Source: Thermosynechococcus sp. HN-54
GTDB taxonomy: Bacteria > Cyanobacteriota > Cyanobacteriia > Thermosynechococcales > Thermosynechococcaceae
Reading direction: 5' to 3'
Length of the DNA: 64,000 nt
Assembly (NCBI RefSeq): GCF_023650955.1
Contig: NZ_CP098039.1
Location: 1,922,001-1,986,000, forward strand
Of the stretch, positions 7,175 through 15,095 are shown in pieces. The notes beneath the pieces were generated by a model. The model was not told the DNA's origin. It did no database searches and saw only the letters and a program-made list of their open reading frames with translations. The position numbers and the translations under genes were made by a program. Each line of letters begins with the position of its first letter. Within the stretch, counting starts at the first letter, position 1.

Positions 7175-9496
7175 TCAGGAACTGAGCCGTTCGAGGGGCG
7201 TCAGCTGAGGATCAACCACTTTTTGCCCGCGGCGCGGGAAACGAATCGCCAGGGAGAGCTTCGGACCAGTATGAAAGACATGGGTAATTTCCCCTTCGCC
7301 ATAGACGGGATGGAGAATGCGATCGCCCACCCGCCAAGGAGAGGCCGCAGCCTTGCTCAACCGCAGGGGGGATACCTTGGTGGCCATTTTCGGGCGTCGC
7401 TGCACATGCCCTGTGAGCAGTTCTGGGGGTAGCTCCGTCAAAAATTGCGATGGAATCGTATCTTCACTGCCACCGTAGCGGCGGCGGCTTTGGGCAAAGG
7501 TGAGAAACAGTTGTTCTTGGGCACGGGTAATGCCGACATAACACAGGCGGCGTTCTTCTTCAAGGGCCATGGGGTCGTTGAGACTGCGAAAGTTGGGAAA
7601 CAGTCCCTGCTCCATCCCCACCAAAAAGACAACGGGAAATTCTAGCCCCTTGGCCGCATGTAAGGTCATCAGCGAGACCACTCCTTCCCCTTCGGACAAT
7701 GTATCCAAATCCGAGGCAAGGGCAGAACTGTTGAGAAAGTCGCTGAGACTGGCACCCTCATTTTCTTCACTCAATTGCTGGGCGGCATTGACCAATTCCA
7801 TCAGGTTTTGCAGCTGCTCTAGGCTGTCGTCGGTGCCCTCGTTTTCTAGCTCACGGCGGTATCCCGTCTCTTCAATGACAGTTTTCACTAGGTCAGGCAG
7901 TTCAATATCATCCACCAGCGATCGCAGGTGATTCATTAAAGTCACAAACTGCTGCACTGCCCGACTCGCCCGCCCCGCCAAGGGAGTCATAGACTCAGTG
8001 TCAGCAATTAAGTCCCACAGGGAAATGCCAAGGGTTTGCGCGGCCTCACTGAGGCGATCCAAACTGGTTTTGCCAATGCCCCGTCGCGGCATGTTGATAA
8101 TTCGCCGCAGACTCACGGTATCTTGGGGGTTTTGCAGCAGCCGCAGATAGGCCAGAATGTCTTTAATTTCCTTGCGCTCATAGAACTTGAGACCGCCAAC
8201 CACGGTGTAGGGAATGTTGGCACGCACTAGGGCCTCCTCAAAGGGGCGAGATTGGGCATTGGTGCGATAGAGAATGGCAAACCGTTCCCAGTGGGGTTCA
8301 AGGGAGCGGCGACCCAAGGCCTTGATCGTTCGAGCAACGAAGTCGGCTTCATCGGTTTCTGTGGCACAACACTCACAGTGAATGGGGGCGCCTTCCCCCT
8401 TGGTGGGACGCAGCACTTTATCAATGCGTTCGTTGTTGTGCTCAATGAGATGATTGGCAGCCTGCAAAATGTTGGCAACGGAGCGGTAGTTTTCCTCCAA
8501 CTTAATCATCGTGCGGCTATCGTCATCGGGCAGGCGATCGCCAAAATCCTGCTGAAAATTCATCAAGATCGTGAAATCGGCACAGCGGAATGAATAAATG
8601 GACTGATCCACATCGCCCACGACAAAAATCGAGCGATCGCGCCAATCTTGAAACTGCTGGGGGGGCGTGCCATTGGTCGCCAAGAGCCGAATCAGATCGT
8701 ATTGGGTGCGGTTGGTGTCTTGGTACTCATCCACCAGAATATGTTGGAATTGCTGATGCCAATACTCAAGGCGCTCAGGATGCTGTTGTAGCAGATGCAC
8801 CGTTCGCAAAATCAAATCATCAAAGTCAAGGGCATTGTTCTTGGCAAGGGCTGCCTCATAGCGACGATAAACCTCTGCGGCCACCCGAGCAGCCGGCGAT
8901 CGCTGTTCCTGTTCCAATTGGTCGGGTCTAAGACCACGGTTTTTGGCATGGCTAATTTTGTAGCGGATAGCGCGCGGATCATGCTTGCGCTCATCAAGGT
9001 TCATTTCAGCCGTGGCAATTTCCTTAATCAGGCTCTGCACATCCGACTCATCAAAAATGGTGAAATGCCGCGTCCAGCGATACCCTTGGGGATGCTGATA
9101 AGCCTCAATTTCTAGGCGCAGGAGTCGGGCACACAAGCTGTGGAAGGTGCCAATCCACAGGGGTTTGGTGTAGGTTTGATAGACTCGCGATCGCACCCGT
9201 TGTTGTTCAAGGGGGGCTAGATCCAGCCAGTCTCGCCCATAGAGTTGCTTGGCCATCTCTTGACCAAAGAGGGCTTCAATCCGCTCCCTCATTTCACGGG
9301 CGGCCTTGTTGGTAAATGTCACCGCCAAGATATGCTCTGGTGCCACCTGGTGATGGCGAATCAAATGGGCAATGCGATAGGTGAGCGTGCGTGTTTTTCC
9401 AGACCCCGCGCCAGCCACCACTAACATCGGGCCCCCATAGTGCTCCACCGCTTGCCGTTGTGACGGATTCAGTCCTGCGAGAAAATCACTGCTCAT
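7175..9496 (-). CDS. pcrA: UvrD/PcrA-type superfamily I DNA helicase
   Basis: A 773-residue 3'-5' DNA helicase for nucleotide excision and mismatch repair and removal of RecA filaments. Seen: LNPSQRQAVEHYGGPMLVVA with Walker A AGAGSGKT (about 29-36), TFTNKAAREMRER (motif Ia), LVDEYQDTN (Walker B), GDVDQSIYSFRCA (motif III), ENYRS (motif IV), VSLMTLHAAKGLEF (motif V) and CYVGITRA (motif VI). A C-terminal tail ends in a Tudor-like region with VGDRILHPVYGEGEI, typical of PcrA and involved in RNA polymerase binding in that family. The start has a normal ATG. Confidence 0.93.
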   Translation of the reverse strand: MSSDFLAGLNPSQRQAVEHYGGPMLVVAGAGSGKTRTLTYRIAHLIRHHQVAPEHILAVTFTNKAAREMRERIEALFGQEMAKQLYGRDWLDLAPLEQQRVRSRVYQTYTKPLWIGTFHSLCARLLRLEIEAYQHPQGYRWTRHFTIFDESDVQSLIKEIATAEMNLDERKHDPRAIRYKISHAKNRGLRPDQLEQEQRSPAARVAAEVYRRYEAALAKNNALDFDDLILRTVHLLQQHPERLEYWHQQFQHILVDEYQDTNRTQYDLIRLLATNGTPPQQFQDWRDRSIFVVGDVDQSIYSFRCADFTILMNFQQDFGDRLPDDDSRTMIKLEENYRSVANILQAANHLIEHNNERIDKVLRPTKGEGAPIHCECCATETDEADFVARTIKALGRRSLEPHWERFAILYRTNAQSRPFEEALVRANIPYTVVGGLKFYERKEIKDILAYLRLLQNPQDTVSLRRIINMPRRGIGKTSLDRLSEAAQTLGISLWDLIADTESMTPLAGRASRAVQQFVTLMNHLRSLVDDIELPDLVKTVIEETGYRRELENEGTDDSLEQLQNLMELVNAAQQLSEENEGASLSDFLNSSALASDLDTLSEGEGVVSLMTLHAAKGLEFPVVFLVGMEQGLFPNFRSLNDPMALEEERRLCYVGITRAQEQLFLTFAQSRRRYGGSEDTIPSQFLTELPPELLTGHVQRRPKMATKVSPLRLSKAAASPWRVGDRILHPVYGEGEITHVFHTGPKLSLAIRFPRRGQKVVDPQLTPLERLSS

Positions 9497-9791
9497 TTAC
9501 TGCTCTGCCCATGCGCCTAAAGCTTTATGATACCTGACGATTACTGGCCAACTGGTTGGCGCCTCCAGCCGCTAGCACTGCGGGTATCGCATCGCCGCCG
9601 TCAAGATTTGCTGTCAAAAATTTCCGAAAACAGAAAATCAAGTCTTGCGTTGCGGCTTGCCGCTAGTGGGGTTGCTGGTTCTTCTAGCCTCCCCTAGGTG
9701 GTGGATGTTAATTTTTTTGTGCTTTTGCCCCCCTCTAAACCCGAGAACCCCTCAGGGTACAATGGGAATCCATCCTAACTGATCGCACTCT
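9497..9791 (+). other. Divergent intergenic region pcrA/menB
   Basis: About 295 bases between two divergent genes. It should hold both promoters. TACAAT (9759-9764) is a plausible -10 for menB, about 28 bases before its ATG, but no convincing -35 is seen. A small palindrome (GCCAACTGGTTGGC) lies near 9548. No open frame of note. Confidence 0.35.
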
Positions 9792-10628
9792 ATGGACAGC
9801 GTCCACTGGCAGCAGGTTCACAACTACACTGACATCCTTTACCACAAAACCACGGGCATTGCCAAAATTACGATTAACCGTCCCCACAAGCGCAACGCCT
9901 TTCGCCCGCAAACCATTGTTGAAATGAGTCAAGCCTTTGAAGATGCCCGCAACGATCCCACAATTGGCGTTGTCTTGCTGACAGGTGCCGGCCCCCACAC
10001 CGATGGCAAGTATGCGTTTTGTGCGGGTGGTGACCAAAGTATTCGCGGTGAGGCGGGTTATCTGGACGAGCAGGGGGTGGCGCGACTGAATGTTTTGGAT
10101 CTACAACGGCAAATTCGCTCCCTGCCGAAGGTGGTGATTGCCCTTGTGGCTGGGTATGCCATTGGTGGTGGCCATGTGCTGCACTTGGTGTGCGATCTGA
10201 CGATCGCGGCTGAGAATGCCATTTTTGGTCAAACGGGACCACGAGTGGGTAGTTTTGATGCCGGGTTTGGGGCTAGTTATTTAGCCCGCATTGTGGGCCA
10301 GAAAAAAGCTCGCGAAATTTGGTTTCTCTGTCGGCAATATACAGCTCAGGAAGCCCTTGCCATGGGGTTGGTCAACGCCCTTGTCCCCGTTGAAGAGCTG
10401 GAGGCTGAGGGGATCCGCTGGGCGCAGGAGATTCTCACGAAAAGTCCCTTGGCCATTCGCTGCTTGAAGGCGGCCTTTAATGCTGATTGTGATGGTCAGG
10501 CCGGGCTACAGGAATTGGCCGGGAATGCCACCCTCCTGTACTACCTCACCGAAGAGAGTGCCGAGGGCAAAAATGCCTTTTTAGAAAAGCGTCCGCCCAA
10601 CTTTCAGCAATTTCCTTGGCGTCCTTAG
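9792..10628 (+). CDS. menB: 1,4-dihydroxy-2-naphthoyl-CoA synthase
   Basis: A crotonase-fold enzyme that cyclises O-succinylbenzoyl-CoA, a step in making phylloquinone, the secondary acceptor of photosystem I. At 278 residues it is full length. Seen: [20 protein letters not shown] (about 31-50), [15 protein letters not shown] with the oxyanion-hole region, [18 protein letters not shown] (about 125-142), and [17 protein letters not shown]. The C-terminal [15 protein letters not shown] is typical of MenB rather than a fatty-acid enoyl-CoA hydratase. Confidence 0.95.
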   Translation: MDSVHWQQVHNYTDILYHKTTGIAKITINRPHKRNAFRPQTIVEMSQAFEDARNDPTIGVVLLTGAGPHTDGKYAFCAGGDQSIRGEAGYLDEQGVARLNVLDLQRQIRSLPKVVIALVAGYAIGGGHVLHLVCDLTIAAENAIFGQTGPRVGSFDAGFGASYLARIVGQKKAREIWFLCRQYTAQEALAMGLVNALVPVEELEAEGIRWAQEILTKSPLAIRCLKAAFNADCDGQAGLQELAGNATLLYYLTEESAEGKNAFLEKRPPNFQQFPWRP

Positions 10629-10672
10629 GGGATGCGCTAGAGTAGGAGTATGTGGCATTGGGAGAGTCCGCC

Positions 10673-10921
10673 ATGTGTATCTGTGTTAACTGCGCCCTTG
10701 TGGACCGCTGTACCACATACTATGCCGTTGAGGAGCAGCACCAACAACCCCATCTGACCCTGACGCCAGACTTTGACCCGATTGAGCCGACGATCAATGT
10801 GAATATCCGCACCCAAGGGGAAGAAATTCAACTGGAATGGGATGTCGTTGGTTGTGCTAGTTTCGTGGAAGATCAGGGACGGTGGGCACGCCTGCGCCCA
10901 GGAGAACTGATTCCGACCTAA
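10673..10921 (+). CDS. ycf34: Ycf34 family protein
   Basis: An 82-residue protein beginning MCICVNCALVDRCTTYYAVE. The Cys cluster (residues 2, 4, 7 and 13) and the acidic remainder are the signature of Ycf34, a plastid- and cyanobacteria-conserved protein reported to carry an iron-sulfur centre. The downstream ATG at 10673 is used because the family starts with MC.C; a TTG seven codons upstream would add unrelated residues. It follows menB by 44 bases. Confidence 0.88.
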   Translation: MCICVNCALVDRCTTYYAVEEQHQQPHLTLTPDFDPIEPTINVNIRTQGEEIQLEWDVVGCASFVEDQGRWARLRPGELIPT

Positions 10922-10976
10922 GGGTAGCGCCAGTTGGCGATCGTCCCCGACTCCATGTTTTCTGTTCCTACCAGCA

Positions 10977-12395
10977 ATGGGACGCAGCCAACGGCAACAA
11001 CAACTGGATGTATTTATTCACTCACCACAGGTTGAGATAGCCCTTTTCGTCCTGATTTTGGCATGGGCACTATTGGTGGTGCTGGATGTCCTTTGGATTC
11101 AGCCGGGGCAGCCTAATTTTTATATCGTCTTAGCAGAGGTGCCGTTACGCCTCTGTTTTTTTATTGAACTATTTTTGCGCTTTGCGATCGCCCGCAAAAA
11201 GAAACGATTTTTCCGCCACTATTGGCTAGATCTCGTGGCGATTTTACCGATGCCGCCGCAGTGGACGTTGTTTCGTTTGCTGCCCCTTTTGCGCCTACCC
11301 CGTGCTTCGATTCTGATTAACCGCAACCTGCATTACGTTTCCCCCCACATTTCTGGTCTCTACGGCGCTCAAATTTCAGCACTGTTAATCATTGTGTTGA
11401 TCATGCTCTTTGGGGGGCTGGCTTTTTATATCATCGAAGGAACGTCAAACCCAGATATTCACAGCCTTGGGGATGCCCTATGGTACAGCTTTTTCTCCTT
11501 GGTGTCTGCCGAACCCATCGGCGCCTATCCCAAAACCCACGCAGGACGTGTCATTACACTGGTGGTCGTCTTGTCTGGTTTAACCCTATTTGCAGTCTTC
11601 ACCGGGGTGGTGTCAGCCTTCATGGTGCAGCGATTGCACTCGGTCATGAGCATTAAGCACTTTGACTTGGATGAGTTGCGCAACCACATTATTCTCTGTG
11701 GATGGAATCGCAGTGCCCCCCTTGTGTTACAGGAGTTGCAAACCGATCCCCAAACCCGCCATGCGCCGATTGTCATTGTTGCCGAACTTGAACACTTGCC
11801 CTTAAATGAGTTGCGAGCTGTGGATCAAAATCGTCTTTACTTTTATTCCGGGGACTATACCCGCATTGATGTGCTAGAGAAAGTGCAAATTTACCATGCC
11901 TCCCGCGCCATTCTCTTGGCAGACACTAGTCAGCCCCGCAGTGATCAAGACCGCGATGCCCGAACAGTTCTCGCTGCACTGACCATGGAAAAACTCAATC
12001 CAACGATTTACACCTGTGCCCAGCTTTTGGATCGCAATAATAATGTGCAACTTCAGGCGGCAGGGGTGGAGGATGTGGTAGTGGCCGATGAAATGGCAGG
12101 TCACCTCATTGGCAATGCTGTGCGCAATCAGGGGGCGATGGATGTTTTTGCTGAACTCCTAACGGTACAGGTGGGGAATCAGTTTTATCGGCTCCCTTTG
12201 CCCGCAGTCCTAGCAGGCAAAACCTTTTGGTATGCTCAAAGACACCTAAAGGAGCGGGATGATGCCCTCCTCGTCGCTGTGGAGCGTCGCATTGAGGGGC
12301 GTCGCCAGACGGAGATTAATCCGCCAATGAACTATGAGTTACAGGTGGGAGATTACTTGGTGGTGATTGCGCGGCAGTGTCCACAGTGGGGATAA
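10977..12395 (+). CDS. Ion channel with RCK (TrkA-N) domain and unusual pore
   Basis: A 472-residue protein. Residues about 18-42, 48-72, 80-110 and 133-153 are hydrophobic and resemble a voltage-gated-like transmembrane region; a pore loop (161-185) is followed by a final helix (191-219). A cytoplasmic RCK domain starts near 236 with NHIILCGWNRSAPLVLQEL, and a TrkA-C-like domain lies near 385-470. In place of the K+ filter TVGYGD the loop reads SLVSAEPIGAYP. It is therefore channel-like, but ion selectivity is uncertain. The SRPBCC gene follows after 4 bases. Confidence 0.8.
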   Translation: MGRSQRQQQLDVFIHSPQVEIALFVLILAWALLVVLDVLWIQPGQPNFYIVLAEVPLRLCFFIELFLRFAIARKKKRFFRHYWLDLVAILPMPPQWTLFRLLPLLRLPRASILINRNLHYVSPHISGLYGAQISALLIIVLIMLFGGLAFYIIEGTSNPDIHSLGDALWYSFFSLVSAEPIGAYPKTHAGRVITLVVVLSGLTLFAVFTGVVSAFMVQRLHSVMSIKHFDLDELRNHIILCGWNRSAPLVLQELQTDPQTRHAPIVIVAELEHLPLNELRAVDQNRLYFYSGDYTRIDVLEKVQIYHASRAILLADTSQPRSDQDRDARTVLAALTMEKLNPTIYTCAQLLDRNNNVQLQAAGVEDVVVADEMAGHLIGNAVRNQGAMDVFAELLTVQVGNQFYRLPLPAVLAGKTFWYAQRHLKERDDALLVAVERRIEGRRQTEINPPMNYELQVGDYLVVIARQCPQWG

Positions 12396-12399
12396 GGCA

Positions 12400-12924
12400 A
12401 TGGAAATTTCTTCCCAAGTAGAGCTGCCCTTTCCCCGTGACTCTGTCTATCGCATCTATCGCGATCGCCTGCCTGAGCTGGTGAATTGGATGCCCAATGT
12501 ACGGGAAATTGAAGTGCAGGAGCGCAAAGAACACCCCCAAGCCCTAGAGATGGTCTTGGTTTGGCATGGTGGTGGCGAAATTCCGGCAGCAGCACGGGCG
12601 CTCTTAAGTGAAGCGATGCTTTCGTGGACAGACTATACCCATTGGGACGATCGCGACTATCTCACGCGCTGGCGCATTGCCCCCCATGCTTTTACCGAGG
12701 CGATTGACTGCCGAGGGGAAAATCAATTTATTGCTGCGGGCAACTCAACTATTATCACTAGCCGTGGCCATCTACGCATTGATCCAAAACGCATTCCGGG
12801 AGTACCTTCATTCCTAGCTGGCATGATTGCCCGCGCTGTGGAGGAGTATCTCGGCCAACGCATCGAACCCAATTTTCAGCAACTGGCAGCGAGTGTGGCA
12901 GCATTTTTGCAGGCTGAGGGATGA
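12400..12924 (+). CDS. SRPBCC/START-like ligand-binding protein
   Basis: A 174-residue soluble protein with a polyketide cyclase/START-like pattern: a first strand (ISSQVELPFPRDSVYRIYRD), then LPELVNWMPNVREIEV, a central run of strands with paired Trp residues, and a long C-terminal helix (AGMIARAVEEYLGQRIEPNFQ). Proteins of this fold bind hydrophobic ligands. The ATG at 12400 is 4 bases after the channel gene, so the two are probably co-transcribed. The tnpB element inserted ten bases after its stop separates it from the next gene. Confidence 0.7.
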   Translation: MEISSQVELPFPRDSVYRIYRDRLPELVNWMPNVREIEVQERKEHPQALEMVLVWHGGGEIPAAARALLSEAMLSWTDYTHWDDRDYLTRWRIAPHAFTEAIDCRGENQFIAAGNSTIITSRGHLRIDPKRIPGVPSFLAGMIARAVEEYLGQRIEPNFQQLAASVAAFLQAEG

Positions 12925-12933
12925 CAATTAGCA

Positions 12934-13060
12934 TTGACATCCTCCCCCTGCTTTAGCAGGGGGATTCCTAAGCCTCACGACTTAGGTTTCTGTTTCTTCG
13001 CGGTTGCCCTTTAGACGTATGCCTATCAGGTCTTACACCTGCTCCACAGACTGCAACCGT
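12934..13060 (-). ncRNA. Probable omega RNA of the tnpB element
   Basis: In the TnpB family the guide RNA is transcribed from the 3' end of tnpB through the right end of the element, and the guide lies in the flanking DNA. Here that region has two stable hairpins (12967-12986 and 12944-12963) and ends at TCAA 12937-12934. The guide would begin with minus-strand TGCTAATTGTCATCCC, reading down from 12933 into the 3' end of the SRPBCC gene. The 5' limit (13060) is a guess; no promoter was identified. Confidence 0.4.
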
Positions 13061-14146
13061 GTGTCCCACGGCCAAAATGTTTTGAGCCGCATTCACATCT
13101 CGGTCGTGGTGTGCCCCACATTCAGGGCAGTCCCATTCCCGGACGTTCAGCGGCAGCTGCTCAACCACGTGACCACACTTTCCACAGCGTTTAGAACTGG
13201 GGAACCATTGGTCAATTTTTACCAGTGTCCGACCATACCACTGGGTTTTATAGTCCAATTGCCGTATCAGTTCACCCCATCCAGCATCGCTGATGGATCG
13301 GGCAAGCTGACGGTTCTTGACCATATTTTTCACAGCCAATGACTCGACCACAATCGTTTGGTTTTCACATACCAATCGAGTCGTCAACTTGTGCAAATGG
13401 TCTTTTCTGCAATCAGCGATCTTCTGTTGAATCTTGGCGACTTTCAGCCGCGCCTTATCCCAATTGCGAGAGCCTTTTTGCTTGCGACTCAAAGACTGCT
13501 GAGCCTTACGGAGTCGTTTGTAATGGCGGTCAAAGTGCTTGGGGTTGGCGACCTTTTCCCCTGTACTCAGGGTAACGAGACTGTTAAGTCCTGCATCCAA
13601 ACCAACCGACTGGTTGACGGGTTGCAGTGTCAGGTCTCTGGGGTCGTCAAACCTCAGACTGACATACCACTGTCCAGCGGGGTTAAGCCGGACTGTAACG
13701 GTGGATGGCTCAACGCCTTCTGGCAATTGCCTAGACCATCTAATATTCAATGGCTCCAGACACTTTGCCAGAAACAATTTCCCGTCTTTCCACCTGAAAG
13801 CAGACTTGGTGAATTCTGCGCTGCCACCATGGCGTTTCTTTTTGAAGTTGGGATATTTCGCCCGACCCGCAAAGAAGTTGTTGAAGGCAGATTGCAGATG
13901 CCTCAAGGCCTGTTGCAACGGAACAGAGCTAACCTCATTCAAAAACTGGAGGTCATCTTGCTTCTTCCACTCGGTAAGCAAAACAGAGGTTTGGGTGTAA
14001 TCAATTCTCTCCTGCCGTTCACGCCAAGCTTCTGTTCTCACTGCCAACGCTCGGTTATAAACCAACCGAACACAGCCCAACGTTTTCCGAAGCAGGGATT
14101 CCTGCTCGGTCGTCGGGTAGAAGCGGTAACTGAAAGCCTTTTCCAT
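12968..14146 (-). CDS. tnpB: RNA-guided nuclease TnpB (IS200/IS605 OrfB)
   Basis: A 392-residue intact TnpB. The N-terminal helical/REC-like region begins FSYRFYPTTEQESLLRKTLG. The RuvC-like catalytic residues are present: Asp184 in VGLDAGLN, Glu268 in VVESL, and Asp350 in HDRDVNAAQNI. The zinc ribbon between them has Cys321, Cys324, Cys340 and Cys343. TnpB proteins of this kind cut DNA next to a target motif using an RNA made from the element's right end. The reading frame has no disruption, so it may be active. A 275-codon open frame on the other strand is its shadow. Confidence 0.94.
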   Translation of the reverse strand: MEKAFSYRFYPTTEQESLLRKTLGCVRLVYNRALAVRTEAWRERQERIDYTQTSVLLTEWKKQDDLQFLNEVSSVPLQQALRHLQSAFNNFFAGRAKYPNFKKKRHGGSAEFTKSAFRWKDGKLFLAKCLEPLNIRWSRQLPEGVEPSTVTVRLNPAGQWYVSLRFDDPRDLTLQPVNQSVGLDAGLNSLVTLSTGEKVANPKHFDRHYKRLRKAQQSLSRKQKGSRNWDKARLKVAKIQQKIADCRKDHLHKLTTRLVCENQTIVVESLAVKNMVKNRQLARSISDAGWGELIRQLDYKTQWYGRTLVKIDQWFPSSKRCGKCGHVVEQLPLNVREWDCPECGAHHDRDVNAAQNILAVGHTVAVCGAGVRPDRHTSKGQPRRNRNLSREA

Positions 14147-14239
14147 GCCTTAGATTGTAACAGTGAGTGTACTTGGCAGTCGTAGACTGCCGCTCCTATC
14201 CCTCCCCTTCCTAAAGGAAGGGGTCTCCCGGAGGTAACG

Positions 14240-15004
14240 ATGAAGGTGCTGGAGCAAACAGACTATCGCTTGCGTTTGCAGGAACGGCCTTTGGCTCTTT
14301 GGCTTTTTGGCGGGCTGTTTTGTCTGGTTCCTGTTCTCATTTTGAGTGTCTTTCCTGTTGCTGACATTGAGTGTCAACGCCAAACGTTTCCCTATGAGTG
14401 TGTGGTCACCACCACGTCCTTTGTCACTCAAGAGCGGGTCAAAATTCCACTCTCGGTGCTGCGACAGGCAAAGTTGGAGGACTACATTGACAGTGAGGGC
14501 GATCGCATGTACCGGATCGTCCTTGAGGGTGTGGCTGACTCAATACCCTTGGGCATCGCCTCCTCAGATGCGGGCGATCGCGCCACCATCGTGGAGCAAA
14601 TTAACCAGTTCTTAGCGAACCCCAACCAAATGCAACTGTCTGCTCGTGTGGACGATCGCTGGCTGATTCAGATAGTTGTAGGGGTGTTCTTTTTGGTGGG
14701 GGCGAGTCTGATTGCCTTGACTCCTGTCTTGACCCTCGATCTGGATCGCAGTAGTGGCACCTTGACGATTTTCCATGCCAATTTCTTCCGCCGAACTCAC
14801 AAGGAATTGCGCCTGCGCGAGATTAGTGACATTACTATTGAAAGCTCCGTGGATTCCGAGGGCGATCGCCTGTATCGCGTCGTTGTTCACCTAGCCTCTG
14901 GCGAGAAAGTCCCGCTGCGGCACTACTACAGTAGTGGCTATAACAGCAAGAAAGAACTGGCCAATCACCTGCGTCAGTTTCTCTATCTGCCGCCCTACGA
15001 CTAA
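14240..15004 (+). CDS. Membrane protein with two copies of one domain
   Basis: A 254-residue protein with hydrophobic segments near residues 19-40 and 138-162. After each comes a similar soluble module: DSEGDRMYRIVLEGVADSIPLG ending in INQFL (about 82-125), and DSEGDRLYRVVVHLASGEKVPL ending in LRQFL (about 205-248). The two modules share the DSEGDRxYRxVV core, so the gene arose by internal duplication. I do not recognise the family. Its Shine-Dalgarno GGAGG (14230-14234) lies across the end of the tnpB element, six bases or less before the ATG. Confidence 0.72.
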   Translation: MKVLEQTDYRLRLQERPLALWLFGGLFCLVPVLILSVFPVADIECQRQTFPYECVVTTTSFVTQERVKIPLSVLRQAKLEDYIDSEGDRMYRIVLEGVADSIPLGIASSDAGDRATIVEQINQFLANPNQMQLSARVDDRWLIQIVVGVFFLVGASLIALTPVLTLDLDRSSGTLTIFHANFFRRTHKELRLREISDITIESSVDSEGDRLYRVVVHLASGEKVPLRHYYSSGYNSKKELANHLRQFLYLPPYD

Positions 15005-15095
15005 TTCTGGCGGTGCGCAGACTGGCTGTTGATTACACTGGAGATGATGGCATAATGCAGTCACGGTCAGTGGGATTCTGCCCTCAATTATCACT

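Larger units (their letters stand above)
12934..14233 (-). mobile_element. IS200/IS605-type element carrying tnpB only
   Basis: A 1.3-kb element on the minus strand. The left end follows TTAC (plus-strand GTAA, 14234-14237) and has a subterminal hairpin at 14204-14223 (8-bp stem, 4-base loop). The right end finishes with TCAA (plus-strand TTGA, 12934-12937) and has a hairpin at 12944-12963 (8-bp stem, TTTA loop) plus a second at 12967-12986. TTAC and TCAA are the left target and right cleavage motifs known from IS608-like elements. No target duplication is expected in this family. No tnpA is present, so mobility would need a transposase supplied from elsewhere. Boundaries are inferred from motifs. 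Confidence 0.75.

Noticed and set aside
13358-14185. 275-codon plus-strand frame opposite tnpB
   Set aside because: It is fully antisense to an intact TnpB with all motifs; no recognisable domain.
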